Shown here: in pieces, positions 8,260-18,657 of the stretch
Layout of the letters: the number at the start of each line of letters is the position of its first letter
Numbering within the stretch: the first letter of the stretch is position 1
DNA from: Darksidea phi
Lineage: Eukaryota > Ascomycota > Dothideomycetes > Pleosporales > Lentitheciaceae
NCBI GenBank assembly: GCA_030770425.1
Contig: JASJFT010000346.1
Span: 1-30,749 of the forward strand
Length of the DNA: 30,749 nt
Reading direction: 5' to 3'
The notes under the pieces: model-generated
What the model was told of the DNA's origin: nothing
Databases searched by the model: none
Seen by the model: only the letters and a program-made list of their open reading frames with translations
Program-made: the position numbers and the translations under genes

Positions 8260-10031
8260 GATGTTGACGCGGATGTATTCTGCGCAGAAAATTGGCCAGT
8301 GTAGACAGTTATGTAGGAGAAGAGCGTTCATCCGCAGCTTTGCTTCTCCATCTCATGCTGACTGCGCAGCATGGTGCGCTCTAGCGGTGTGCGTCCACTC
8401 CACGGTTCCGCGGGTCTAGCCACTGTGCATTAGTTCGGGGCTGGGACTCCAGCGTCAGTGCTTGGAACAGGCCCACCGCATACCGTATAGACGATATGGT
8501 AAGCAAGTGGGAAGCGCTCTATAAACAGGCATTCGTAGGAGGTCATCCTTCAATACTGCATACCACCCCGCACTAGGCTCAGTTTGGTTGGTCGTGGAAG
8601 CTCAGCTTTCCACATGCTGTTGCATCATTCCTTTCACCTCAAAAGCCACCGGCCCAGCTTACGTCCGCTCCATTGCGCACAGGTTCAGCTCCTCTATATG
8701 CACGCTGATCACTTTTACTCTGCAGCCCCTACTTGAAAGAAGATCGGGTGAGATGCTAGTCAAGAGCTCGATGGTGGCCAGACAATGTATGCGGAACGAA
8801 GATGCTACAAGAGATACGTTTGATAAGGGGTGGATGAAGACTGGGGATGTGGTGAGACGGGTTCTCGTGGTTGGTAGAGACAGTTCATGCCGTCCTCCGT
8901 ACCCTACAACGTGCCTTTAGCTCTCTAAACGCCGATACCCAAAGCCGGACTTCTCCACGACGTCGATAGGCATGTACCTACTAGTCAGACGTAAGCAAAC
9001 TAATGAATCCTTAGCCTACATCTCCGGATGAAATGTATGGCAAGTAGAGAGACGTTGGTTGCGGAACCCTAGGTACGCACGTGTTTGCGTGCGCTGAGTC
9101 GCAATGCACAAGAACGCTTCGATGATCGAACCTTTCTCCAGCTTGACGCGTCAACTCCAACATCGTCCGGTACCGAGGCCTCGCTCGATACCTGTGAAGG
9201 CTTTTACAGGGCTTATGTTCGGAGTGTTAGCTAGAATACAGCACGTGAACAACGGACCGAGAATCATGGTCGTACCCGCGCAATAAGGTGATATTGTGTC
9301 GCTATCCTTCTCCATTTCCTGTACAGGACCCAATACTCTCAGGCACGTGCCTTCTCAAACATCTAATCCCTCGTAACCATTCTCGGATCCTCTTGCTTCC
9401 TGCGCCCTGTACCCGTACGTTTCGATATTACTTCCATAATCCTGCTGTACGTATTTTCTCTGTCGAGATCATTTTCAAAAATGTATGCTTGCACATCGCC
9501 CACCACCGTGCCTCCTCCACTAGATATCTCTGGTTCCTTAGCTTCCTTGACTGTGCAATGTTTAAAAACCCGTCTTCAAAATGGGGTGTTCGGTACCGGT
9601 GAAGTGTCTGGACTGGCGGTCGACGACTGGAATAACAGCGGAAGCCTTGATCGAAAAGGCTCGAAGCAGGATATAACCAAAGTCGAAGATCTGGACATGG
9701 TGCAATGTCCTGAATTTGTACAGGGAGTGGTGGGTTCCCAATAGAATCTCCAATTCCCGTCCCCATGAAGCCTGTCATAGCGAAAAAGAAAAAGCCCCCC
9801 ATAATTACAAGATCTAGCATCAAGCTTTAGTATCAACACAGCCCCAACACAAGGTAATGCGATAGGAATCGAGCTCTTCGAGACCAGAACGCCAAACCAT
9901 GCAACCGACGCCCGTAGGAGGACCGCATGCCGCCTGGGTATAAAACGCTGCGTAACCATGATGCGGTCGGGTATCAAACGCCTTCCAATGCCACAAATCA
10001 TACAGGTGTCTCTTGTATCGTCATCTCGTGC
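8260..10031. other. Intergenic region without a supported gene
   Basis: About 1.8 kb. Overlapping open frames on both strands (for example reverse frames around 9428-10001) have no recognisable domain, odd composition and mutual overlap, so they are treated as chance. The second copy of the near-palindrome lies here, and an imperfect hairpin (CTGTGAAGG with CTTTTACAG) lies near 9190-9207. Confidence 0.5.
8998..9015. repeat. Near-palindromic motif AACTAATGAATCCTTAGC, copy 2
   Basis: Matches the motif at 7218-7235 in 17 of 18 bases. It lies about 740 bases upstream of the ABM start codon. Confidence 0.4.
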
Positions 10032-11360
10032 TTATGGATTAGCGTGGACGAAGTGGGCGCCGTCGCATGGCGAATGCGCCGCCTTGAAGGCCTCTATCCG
10101 GTCCATAACCCAGCCTGATGTCCACCTCTTGCCGCCCTCGGCCGGCTGATGATGCCCAAGTCGTATGTCGTGGGACAGGCGACATGTGTCGCCATAATGC
10201 TCGAATTGAACGCACTTATGGTCTTTCTTGCAGGCTGCGGCGCATGCATCGAAGGATTTGCCCGCGTGCCCACCACGATGAGTGACGTCTTCCGACATAT
10301 TAGACCAGTCCTCGATACGGTCCCGTAATGAAGGCTCGATATAAGAGAAGAGCTCCTCGAATGTGAGCGGCTTATAGGGTGTACGGTGGGACGACGACTC
10401 CCAGCGCCCGAGACCGGCGAAGTCATCGGCGCCCAGCTGGTGAAGCGTCAGTATGGCTTCGCACCACTGTTCCCGACCAAAGCGCGCTGTTATAGGCTTC
10501 TCGCCGTTGAACATGGGCCAATAGCCGCGAATGGTTATGCCGCTCGCCTTGAGCACGCTCGCAAGCACCTCGTCGCCGCAGCACTCCTTCTTCATGTCTT
10601 TGCCGAATAGATGTGTCCCTGGAAGGTATTTGTTCTCGGCGAACATCCTCCCACGCGCCATCAGCTTGTCCAAGGCAGCGCTCGAAAGGACGATGCCACT
10701 CCCACCATGGGCAAATACGGGCTTCTTCCGGGGCCAAACAGGGGAGCCGAAGTAATAGGGCGTCTTGGGGTCGAAGTTCACCAGGAAGCGGTGCATATTG
10801 TCCCAATTGACATATGTGTCTAGCCCTATAAAAACAAACCAGTGCGACTTGGGGCGGAAGTGCCGTGTGAGCTCCATCATGGGGAGGAACTTGTACTTGT
10901 CCAAGCGCCAGCCCTCGCGGGTCTTCTCGTCGCTATTATCCGCCCTCTGTATCGCATCGTATACGTCGAAGTCCTGATTGTTGTACCTGTATTCCGGTCG
11001 GAGGTTTGCGAGGGCATCGTGTATCTCCAGGCCATTGTATTCGGCCTTGCGGTCCGAGAACAGCAAGATGTCCTGCTTGCAGCGGCCGAGGCGGTTCAAA
11101 TACGCTGGCAGCTGCATCGAGACCTCACTGGCGCCCATCTTCAGCACAATTGTGACGTCGTCCATAACACCTGCCTGGAACGGCGAGCATTTCTCGCCAT
11201 AGGGCACCTCGGCGGAGAGCGGTCGGGAGCCCGGCTGGGGGTGCTCGAGCAGGTCGTAGCCCCGCGGGCCGTACAGGAGGTTTGTTATGAAAGAGACCAG
11301 GAGAAATGTGCAAAGGAGCATCGCCGCGCACAGCAGGCGCGAGGGCGTCAATCGCACCAT
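10032..11360 (-). CDS. GT31-like type II membrane glycosyltransferase with PAN/Apple-like tail
   Basis: A single exon of 442 residues starting at ATG 11360 in context AGCAAGATGGTG; an ATG 45 bases upstream in frame is possible but would put a polar extension before the membrane anchor. Residues about 9-30 form a single hydrophobic anchor after a short Arg-containing N-terminus, as in Golgi type II enzymes. The catalytic part has HWFVFIGLDTYVNWDNM (about 173-189; the DTY is the likely metal/nucleotide-sugar site), YYFGSPVW, HGGSGIVLS (218-226) and CCGDEVL (260-266). This is the layout of fringe/core-1 beta-1,3-galactosyltransferase relatives. Residues about 364-420 carry four cysteines in DACAAACKKDHKCVQFEHYG and DTCRLS, like a PAN/Apple fold used in binding. 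The donor and acceptor are not known. Overlapping long frames on the other strand are shadows. Confidence 0.85.
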   Translation of the reverse strand: MVRLTPSRLLCAAMLLCTFLLVSFITNLLYGPRGYDLLEHPQPGSRPLSAEVPYGEKCSPFQAGVMDDVTIVLKMGASEVSMQLPAYLNRLGRCKQDILLFSDRKAEYNGLEIHDALANLRPEYRYNNQDFDVYDAIQRADNSDEKTREGWRLDKYKFLPMMELTRHFRPKSHWFVFIGLDTYVNWDNMHRFLVNFDPKTPYYFGSPVWPRKKPVFAHGGSGIVLSSAALDKLMARGRMFAENKYLPGTHLFGKDMKKECCGDEVLASVLKASGITIRGYWPMFNGEKPITARFGREQWCEAILTLHQLGADDFAGLGRWESSSHRTPYKPLTFEELFSYIEPSLRDRIEDWSNMSEDVTHRGGHAGKSFDACAAACKKDHKCVQFEHYGDTCRLSHDIRLGHHQPAEGGKRWTSGWVMDRIEAFKAAHSPCDGAHFVHANP

Positions 11361-11895
11361 CTTGCTGAGGGACGGCGTGAGATAAATGTGGGAGAATACA
11401 AACATTCATGGAAGCTTGCAACTTCGGAAGCTAAGCCTAAATGGTAAGTAGCCCGAAATTACATCACGACAATTCCAAGCTTCGTCCCGTTTCCCTGCCG
11501 CATAGGAATTCTTATATGCAAGCAATGAAAACCCGAAGATTGATTCGAAAATAAGCAGTTGCTTAAGTTGGCCCGTCTATTACACTTCAGACATGCGGCG
11601 GAATGCTGAACGGCACCCGTATGGAGGATAGCAATATACATGCAATCACCACTCTGCACATCAAGTAACCCAAGACAAGAGCAAGCAGAATTAGCGACAA
11701 AGAAGTGATATCTATTGCCGATCGATCAAACATTATATGTACTGGATACATCCATCCAATATTACCCCTTTTCTATACTTTCAATTCTCAGAACGCCGAT
11801 GCCATGCAACAAGTGATCTTATGCCTATCCGAATCAAAATCCAATCCAGCCCAGTGTCCTTCTACCTTATTACATTTCCCCCCGCTTCGATGCTT
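11361..11895. other. Intergenic region
   Basis: About 530 bases between the 5' end of the GT31-like gene and the 3' end of the small secreted protein gene. No coding or RNA feature was recognised; it must contain the glycosyltransferase promoter and the secreted protein's transcript end. Confidence 0.5.
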
Positions 11896-12330
11896 TCAGT
11901 TTAACCAACATTCCACCCCCGTAACAGTCGCCAACCCCCCCGCCTGACCCCCAAAGGCGACAACCCCCGCCTCGACGCCAAATGCCAACCCGGAACTGCC
12001 ATGTCCCGTTTTGACCATGCACTTCACCCTCTCATCGCCCTCAACCACCTTCTCCGGCGGATTCGTCAGCGCCACGCCCTCGGTTATCGCCGCGATCTCG
12101 ATCGCTTGGAGGTAAAGCGGGGAGGTATCGAGCGATAGCGCTTGTCCGACGAGGAGATGGAGTGTGTCTCCTTTCGGGTTGGTGGGTATTTGTTGGGAGG
12201 GTGCGTAGTGGGTTGAGTGTGAGAGGGAGGTTATGAGGCGGAGCGTTACTGTTGAGGGGGTTGTGGGGCGAGAGATTGCTGCCGCGGCTGCGATGGCGAT
12301 GAGAGAGGATAGTGTAATGAAGGACCGCAT
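11896..12330 (-). CDS. Small secreted protein, unknown function
   Basis: An uninterrupted reverse frame of 144 residues. The N-terminus MRSFITLSSLIAIAAAAAIS is a clear signal peptide with cleavage likely after the alanine run. The mature part is about 122 residues, rich in Thr, Ser, Gly and Val, with only two cysteines (KCMVK and the end VECWLN), which could form one disulphide. The Gly/Val-rich end (SGLAFGVEAGVVAFGGQ) is hydrophobic, but no GPI signal or domain is recognised. It is likely exported to the cell wall or medium. Other frames over the same DNA are Pro/Ser-rich shadows caused by base composition. Confidence 0.65.
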   Translation of the reverse strand: MRSFITLSSLIAIAAAAAISRPTTPSTVTLRLITSLSHSTHYAPSQQIPTNPKGDTLHLLVGQALSLDTSPLYLQAIEIAAITEGVALTNPPEKVVEGDERVKCMVKTGHGSSGLAFGVEAGVVAFGGQAGGLATVTGVECWLN

Positions 12331-13231
12331 CGTGGAGGTGGTGGAAGTGGAACAGGAAGTGGAAGTGTGGTTGTGTTGTGGGTTGATTGATGTTGTTTAG
12401 TGTTGGGCAGCCTTGTGGACTTCGGGTACAGGAAGTAGAGAAGCGAAGTAAGAACAACGCGGCAGGCGAGCGTCTTGCAAATATAAAGGTCAAGTTGCTC
12501 TACGCCGCTATCTGTTGGTAGTGTTTGAAACAATCGGTGGCCGTTCGGGCGATGAGTGGCATGCACAGTGCAATCCTCCAGCCTCAGGCCCACCTCGCTC
12601 CTTATACCCAGCCTGGTCGCGCACACGGTTCACATTCGGCGCAGCAAAGTCAATAGCGGTTCGCGAAACAGAATCGAGCACGCAAGCCACTCTATCAGAC
12701 TATGCAGTCGTTTCGTTTCTCTAGGCTTGGTAGTAACATGTTTGGTGTTGATTGGGTCTTCATGCGTATGCTGGCGCCAGGATGCGCGGCGCTGACAGGG
12801 GAGTGCGCTGCGCCCCGTGGTGGCTGGCACCGTGAAACGAAACAAAAATGGCGAAGTTTATGCGGGGGCATAATTGGGTGGCGGGGGAGTTGGCATTGTT
12901 TGGACTTTGAATGCATTGGGTTTTATCAAATCTTAGGAGAGGGTGCGAGAGTTGAGATGAAAGGTGACTGATAACGGCAAAGTGGTTAGAATGTTTTCTT
13001 TACCGCATACCAGGCATAAACCTGGATATATTGTACTAGAGATTAAAGCTAGTAAGTCTCAGGGACCATGAACTCGCCGACCTGTCTGCTACCAGATAAG
13101 CGCCGCTGTATATCGCGCATACATGTATCCTCCTGGAGGTCTAGCATACAGGCATCACACCGTCTGCGGTCCTTTCTACTTGATAGAAGAATAACAGGGT
13201 GCAAGCATAAATGTTCTCCAACCCGGATGCA
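12331..13231. other. Intergenic region
   Basis: About 900 bases between the promoter side of the small secreted protein gene and the 3' end of the cyclo-ligase family gene. The first part includes purine-rich and GT-rich stretches. No conserved coding frame was found. Confidence 0.5.
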
Positions 13232-14143
13232 TCACACCTTGAAACTCTTCATAATCTTCTCGGCCATGCTAATGCCCATCTGCTCCTCTGCGCTAGGTGT
13301 CTCCTCGCCTTCTTTCTTGTTTTCTTCCCCAAATCCACCGTCCTTCATGATCTGCTCCATTGTGCGAATGCCCTTCAGCTCTTGCAGTGGTGGTATATTA
13401 TCTAACGCTTGTGGGTCCATTGTTTCGAATTGTACCCCAGTGGTAGGCTTAACGGCGCCCTGCACCTCGATGGTCCTCTCGGGTGTGACGAGGTAGTCGC
13501 ACTGCACTTCTCCCGCCTTTTCGGCTCTTATCCTCTCTAGCCCATAGTCAGCCTCATCGACCACCTGACACTGGTGCGCGATGGCGACTACAGGTATCTG
13601 CTCTGCTACGACTTTCATGTCGTGGAGCAGAGCCCACTGTACCTCGAACAAACCATGTCCTTCCCACACTGTTACGCCCTGCATATTGAAAGCAAGTCCG
13701 CCAATGACGCATAGGTCGACATGTATGCCTTCATCTTTCATTTGCGCGAGCGACAGATGCCGTCCAATTCCAGGTCTTTCCATCCCATCCAACAAACTCG
13801 CCATTTCCAATTTCTCGTCGCTTATGCGCTGTGGATTTAGCATAACAAAGCCTCTCCGAAGCCTATACGTCCCGACCAACACCTTCTTGCCGTCTTTAAG
13901 CGCTTGAAGACGTAGCTGTTCGAGGCTGTTGTCTGGCGTGACGAGGATTGTTGTTGCTGATACATAGCATGGCAGCTGTGCCAGCCGGGCGATCGCATAC
14001 GAAGACTCGCGAAAATCGGGCGTGAAGGTTAGGAAGTCGTAATGGGAGCGTGAGTCGGGTTTCGCATGCTTGATCAGCTCCTGATGGACGCCCTTCCATA
14101 TCAACTGTCTCCGCTCGCTGTGGAGAGATGCGGGGTTCGTCAT
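13232..14143 (-). CDS. 5-formyltetrahydrofolate cyclo-ligase family protein
   Basis: One exon, 303 residues. The core shows YDFLTFTPDF, ITRL-like spacing in YAIARLAQLP, then TTILVTPDNSLEQLRLQALK, KKVLVGTYRLRRGFVML and the glycine-rich VIGGLAFNMQGVTVWEGHG, followed by ADYGLERIRAEKAGEV and CDYLVTPERTIEV. This is the order seen in the 5-FCL/MTHFSD-like superfamily, which in its classic members converts 5-formyl-THF to 5,10-methenyl-THF using ATP. This protein resembles the longer MTHFSD-like branch rather than the short classic enzyme, so catalytic activity is uncertain. The last 60 residues are charged and probably flexible. No targeting signal is visible, so it is probably cytosolic. It is divergent from the SLC10-like gene across about 530 bases. 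Confidence 0.75.
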   Translation of the reverse strand: MTNPASLHSERRQLIWKGVHQELIKHAKPDSRSHYDFLTFTPDFRESSYAIARLAQLPCYVSATTILVTPDNSLEQLRLQALKDGKKVLVGTYRLRRGFVMLNPQRISDEKLEMASLLDGMERPGIGRHLSLAQMKDEGIHVDLCVIGGLAFNMQGVTVWEGHGLFEVQWALLHDMKVVAEQIPVVAIAHQCQVVDEADYGLERIRAEKAGEVQCDYLVTPERTIEVQGAVKPTTGVQFETMDPQALDNIPPLQELKGIRTMEQIMKDGGFGEENKKEGEETPSAEEQMGISMAEKIMKSFKV

Positions 14144-14673
14144 CGGAAAACTACTCTACAAACGAGCGACTTCTTAGCGAAAGTGGACGTGGTATGGTGG
14201 AGTGAAGCAGTGTGAATGCTGGTCAAGGCTATAGGGGCGCTGAGGGTGAAGGATCATCGTGCGAGCCATGGCGTAGGTGAGGGGCGCTCAGCATTCAGGG
14301 CAGTCGCGATCTGCGTCATTGCTTGCTGACTAAGGGACGTACACAGCTGCACCTGTTCCATCCAAGCCTCGCCACCAAACAACCCCCCCAATCCTTTAAT
14401 GTTGGCCAAAATAGCTAGTCCATTTTGACTTCGGACACTTATCCGAAGCGTTATTTCCGAAAGGTGGTTTCCGGATCGATATCCGGTATAACGATCATTA
14501 GGTCGACCGCAACCATGAGCGGTCTACGGCATCACGACGGTGATTGGCCCATTCATCCGCATTATGACCCTTTGCACTTCCGTGAAAGTTCCGAGGCCAT
14601 TGGGAGCTCCGACCCTTAAAGCTCGATTGGCTGCTATCCTCTGGAGTAACAAAAGCCGACCTCGTTCCCTCCA
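14144..14673. promoter_or_regulatory. Divergent intergenic promoter region
   Basis: Separates the start codons of the cyclo-ligase family gene (reverse) and the SLC10-like transporter (forward). It must hold both promoters. A cluster of CGG/CCG elements lies at 14430-14486 (listed separately). Confidence 0.6.
14430..14486. promoter_or_regulatory. Cluster of CCG(A/G) elements with an inverted repeat
   Basis: TTCGGA and TCCGAA face each other with a six-base spacer (14430-14447), followed by TTTCCGA, the palindrome TCCGGA (14470-14475) and TCCGG (14482-14486). Paired CGG triplets are the usual target of fungal Zn2Cys6 regulators. The cluster is about 190 bases upstream of the transporter start. 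Function is inferred only. Confidence 0.35.
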
Positions 14674-16118
14674 ATGATGCAACTTCCTACAGCAAACAGC
14701 CAACCAATAGCCGACTCTTCGGAGGTTTCGTTCAAAGACAGCATTCAGGAGATCCCACAAGATGCCAGCAATATCCCAATGCAAGAGGCAGTGGCCAACG
14801 TGGATCACCGACAAGCATCGCATACCGAAGAAAGAACCCACAACGATAATTCAGGCCCTACCAAGCTGCGGAACACAGTCGACATCCTGAAGTGGTTCAT
14901 CAAAGATCAGTGGTTTCTCATAGCTATGGGCTTGATTATCCTGATTTCTTCCCAGGTTCAGGTACCCATGGCACATCAGCGCGTCAAACGAACCATCATA
15001 ACCTACCTTTCTGTAAGCGTCATCTTCTTCATCAATGGATGCACGCTCTCTACAAGACTCTTAATCGAAAATTACATGAGGTGGAAACTTCATGCTTTTG
15101 TTCAGCTCCAATGCTACCTCATCACATCGGCCGCAACTTTTGCCATCGTCAGCTTGTGTGCAACGAACCGAAGTTTCAGTACGTATTACCAGCCGTCGAT
15201 CCTATAAAACCTAGCTAACACCATCCAGTGGACCCCTGGCTTCTCATTGGCTTGCTTTTCATAGGCACCGTTCCAACGACCATGTCCTCCAATGTGGTCA
15301 TGACGCGCCAAGCTCACGGCAACCCAGCGCTCACCGTCGTCCAATCCATTATTGGCCAAGTCCTCTGCCCTTTCCTCACCCCTATACTTCTCCAGATGTA
15401 CCTTTCCAGCGGTGCGTGGTACAGCAAAGTGCTAGACAACGGAAGCGACAACTACGGGGAAATCTACAGACGTGTCTTCAAGCAGCTGGGCCTGTCTCTG
15501 TTCGTTCCGATGGCGATCGGACAGGTTGTTAAGAATATCTTCCCTAAGCCGACCAAGAAGGTCTTCATTGACTGGAAGATGTCGAAGCTCGCTTCGATCG
15601 CTCTTCTGACACTTATCTGGCAGACGTTTGATCAAGCCTTTAGGTCTGGCGCTTTCGATTCCGTCAAGCCATCGAATATCGTCTTCATCCTCTTCATATC
15701 TATCGCTCTTTACTTCATTTGGCTCGGCATGTGCTTCTCGGCGTCGATTATCTGGCTACCAAGAAAGGACACCATTGCGTGCTGTTACTGCTGTCCCGCG
15801 AAAGCACTCGCCATGGTCGTCTCCGTGAGCTCGGTCATGTTTATCAACATAAGTCCTATTGAACAGTCCAAGCTCCAGATTCCTGCGATAATCTACCAAG
15901 CCTTGCAGGTTGGTTTTACACAGGCCATGAGCGTAGACCATACGTGGATGGCATTTCATGATAGGTTCCTAGCTAACGCATTCTAGCTTGCAATTGGCGG
16001 TATCCTCACCATCCTCTTCAGAAAGTGGATCAGACCGTTCGAGGAAGAAGACTGTGGAAATGAGGTAGAGACGGGCGCAGCCAAAAAGGAAGATGGCATG
16101 CCTAAGAGTGTCATCTGA
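14674..16118 (+). CDS. SLC10/Rch1-like membrane transporter (SBF-like family)
   Basis: Three exons, 14674-15178, 15229-15932 and 15987-16118, give 446 residues. Intron 1 (50 bp, GTACGT) splits an ATG codon so that the join reads NRSFMDPWLL; intron 2 (54 bp) has GTAGAC, a GCTAACG branch site and TTCTAG. Residues 1-72 are polar and probably cytosolic. Then come about ten hydrophobic segments. The family signature is VPTTMSSNVVMTRQAHGN followed by VQSIIGQVLCPFLTP, as in SLC10A7 and yeast Rch1, which damp calcium entry at the plasma membrane. The end has LFRKWIRPFEEED and an acidic/lysine tail. Bile-acid transport is not implied. Calcium-related function is inference from the family. The 3' end converges with the eight-cysteine peptide gene, 208 bases apart. 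Confidence 0.88.
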
Positions 16119-16325
16119 ATTGCGCGTGGGCGAGACCGACATCTGCATAACCTCAGGCAAGGCATATATCATCTTAGATGTTCGACTTTATTCCCTTTGA
16201 TTAGAAAGCGTACCGCCCGTCGAACCGAACGCCATATGCTAATGTATAACTCAATGTACAATATAGAAACGAATGCCGACAATGTCCCAAAAGCCCACAC
16301 GTCCGACCAGTCTGTCCGAATCCTC

Positions 16326-16621
16326 TCATGTGCAGCAGCAGCCATTGGGAATCTGCATAGCCGTCAGTCAGTCGTTCAAAAATGCAACGGTTTTCTTACG
16401 CATTTGCACACTCCAGTGAAACCATCGCAATGGCATTCAACGCATGGCGCGAGAGCCACCGTGCCCTCTGCATTGCGGTGAACCTTTACCGACCGTTCCA
16501 AGCTCACCTGAGTACTCTTATCAGTGAACTGAGTCTGCATACAACAAAAAAAACGTACCGCAGCAGGCGAGGCAAGCGTGACAGTGGCTGCAAGCAGGGC
16601 CATCATTACGGACAGCTTCAT
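16326..16621 (-). CDS. Eight-cysteine small secreted protein, effector-like
   Basis: Three short exons, 16621-16559, 16507-16400 and 16352-16326, give 65 residues. Intron 1 (51 bp) has GTACGT and CTCAG; intron 2 (47 bp) has GTAAGA, a TGACTGAC branch site and ATGCAG. The N-terminus MKLSVMMALLAATVTLASPA is a textbook signal peptide. After a short polar part (SLERSVKVHRNAEGT) all eight cysteines fall in the last 24 residues: APCVECHCDG, then GVCKC, then IPNGCCCT at the end. Without intron 2 the frame would end in CVRKPLHF and lose the three final cysteines, so splicing gives an even number. Length, signal peptide and cysteine density match fungal apoplastic effectors, antimicrobial peptides or metallothionein-like peptides. 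No family is recognised. The donor and acceptor quality is good, and the frame is kept across both joins. Confidence 0.7.
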
Positions 16622-18657
16622 GATGATATAGTCGTTGAATGCGGTATCGGTTCGGGTGTAACAGATTTTGACGGATCGACCTATCAAAAAAACCTTGGAT
16701 TTGGGAATACAAAGAATATTCCAGCAGCGGAACCTGAGTTCTTAAGGTAGATATGCGTCTGTCTATCAATCTAAATTTAACCCCTTGAGCGAGCAGATCC
16801 TCCCCTCGCCCAGCAGTGTCCTGCGAACCAAGGTCCGGATACCCGACCTCGTGGCAGCGCAATTTGGGCCGTGGCAATCTATCTGCGCTCCACATTTTGT
16901 GCGCAATGCTCCGGATTCTGCGCATCCTGGTCCATGCAAGGGTGTTTGAGCCCGGGTAAAACGCCGCAGATTGAGCCAGAATGGTCGCAGAACATTTTTC
17001 TTGGAACAGAGATTGATTTACTAACGCAGAAAGGTGCTACGAGCCGTCCTGGGATATTGTTCTTCTTGCTGGTGGTGCATCGATGCGAGGAATGCCGTGG
17101 GAGTTGAGACGGTCTTTAGAATGAGAATAGTCGTAGCCGAGAAATGTAATTTCGATTTTCTTCTTTCGGCATATTGTTACCGACAACCAGACACCTCACC
17201 GTTGAGCGATACACAGCGTTCCCACATGCGATTCGGCAGAATTCTAAACCCTTATCAGCAGCGCCACTAAGCCCTTGCTTCTGCTCCCCCTTTCCCTTCC
17301 TCATACGAGACACCCTCCAGCAGGATGCTATGGTCGTCCTCGTCGATACCAGACAAGTACAAGGTCTAGACAACGAACTTCATATCGAGGCATTAGTGGG
17401 CTGTATGCATCGGGGCAACCAGCACGTATACCATCAACTACCGCAAAGCTTATAACCCTCCGGCTGGTGCCGGGTACTTTAGTCACCGTACATGCGCCTC
17501 TTGCGCGCAATCTGTGCAGTACGTACGAACGATTGTCGCAAGTCGGCGAGGACCAGTTGCGGGTGGAGATCCGAGGGTCCCCCTCGGAACTCTGAACCGA
17601 ATCCTCACGCCTAAACGCCGCTCTGCATACACGACCCCGAACACTATACTGCTGTCTATGATCACAAGAGCTAGCCGCACCTGGGAAGAATAGCGAACTT
17701 AGCCACGCCCGCATCCGATGCTAGCGCTGCGAGCTAACTGTCACACTTTCAACCGGTCCAACGTATGGCCTGGGCTAGCCCCAGCACTCCATCAACCGGG
17801 ACGAGCATAAGGATCGCTTACACTAAGAGACCATGGCAGATTCTGGAATATGCTGTGTGCATGGGGGTATATTCGCTTATATTCCTTTCCCGGGGACTAA
17901 TGCGTGAGTATCACATTGGCGGTGTTGCTGCGGGTTTTTTCTATCACAGTTGCAGTCTTGCCGTCGGTGAAAAGTACGCTACACGCATGATGGTGACGCC
18001 TCGGATGGATCTTCGCGCCGTTGGGAGTCTTGGGCTTTTGCTTGGACGGTCACTGCGACACTTTGCGATATGAAGGCTTAGTAGCGAGCTACTGGACATG
18101 GCCCACTCTGGACACAGTCCGGCCTATGCCAAATGTCGCTTCAAGTCATTCATTGATGGGCCTTCAGGAGTCCTGAAATTCGAAACTTAGCCCCTTTGCT
18201 ACGCCAGCTAACGGGAGAACGGGTCTAGAAATTCCGTCGTCTAGGTGCTCTCTGTACTCTCCAAGTATTTCATCGCATGAGACAATCGTCCGGGTAGCGG
18301 GTTGCCACTTACAACCGACGAATGGCACATTTACTTCTCGTCGTTGCACTATCTCGACACCGGATAAGGTAGATAGTAAAAATATAAAACCATATTCAGT
18401 CCAAGTCAAGAGAAGCATCGATTGACGAGAGCACTAAGCTACCGAGACTCCAGACGCTCAGTTCCGGTAGAATCCAAATCCATCCCTATGCTAATACAGC
18501 CATCCGACAGTGTGAAGATGTCGGCAATCTTTTATTAAAAAGGACCCAAAATTTTGAAAGCCTCTTGCCAGGGGATACAGGAGCAGCATCGGCCGGTCCA
18601 CCATCATAGACTGCTCATTCTTTCCTATGCATCAGCATTAAATACTCGTTCCCAAGC
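16622..18657. other. Intergenic region without a supported gene
   Basis: About 2 kb. Frames are short and overlap in antisense. A reverse frame at 18164-18418 starts with a hydrophobic stretch (MLLLTWTEYGFIFLLSTLSG) but has no other support. No RNA gene or repeat was recognised. The part nearest 16622 should hold the promoter of the eight-cysteine gene. Confidence 0.5.

Noticed and set aside
8002..8331. Reverse frame of 109 codons upstream of the ABM frame
   Set aside because: It only contains the first ABM exon; past the donor at 8199 it reads intron and then exon 2 in the wrong frame.
9428..10001. Overlapping reverse frames of 131 and 141 codons
   Set aside because: They overlap each other in different frames, have no domain, and no splice structure improves them.
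10842..11447. 201-codon forward open frame antisense to the GT31-like gene
   Set aside because: It mirrors the strongly supported glycosyltransferase frame and has no recognisable domain; it is a codon-bias shadow.
17328..17714. Reverse frame of 128 codons in the large gap
   Set aside because: Arg/Ser/Cys-rich translation with no domain; forward frames overlap the same stretch equally well.
18164..18418. Reverse frame with a signal-like start (MLLLTWTEYGFIFLLSTLSG)
   Set aside because: The rest has no pattern, only two cysteines, and no supporting splice or promoter feature; chance is more likely.
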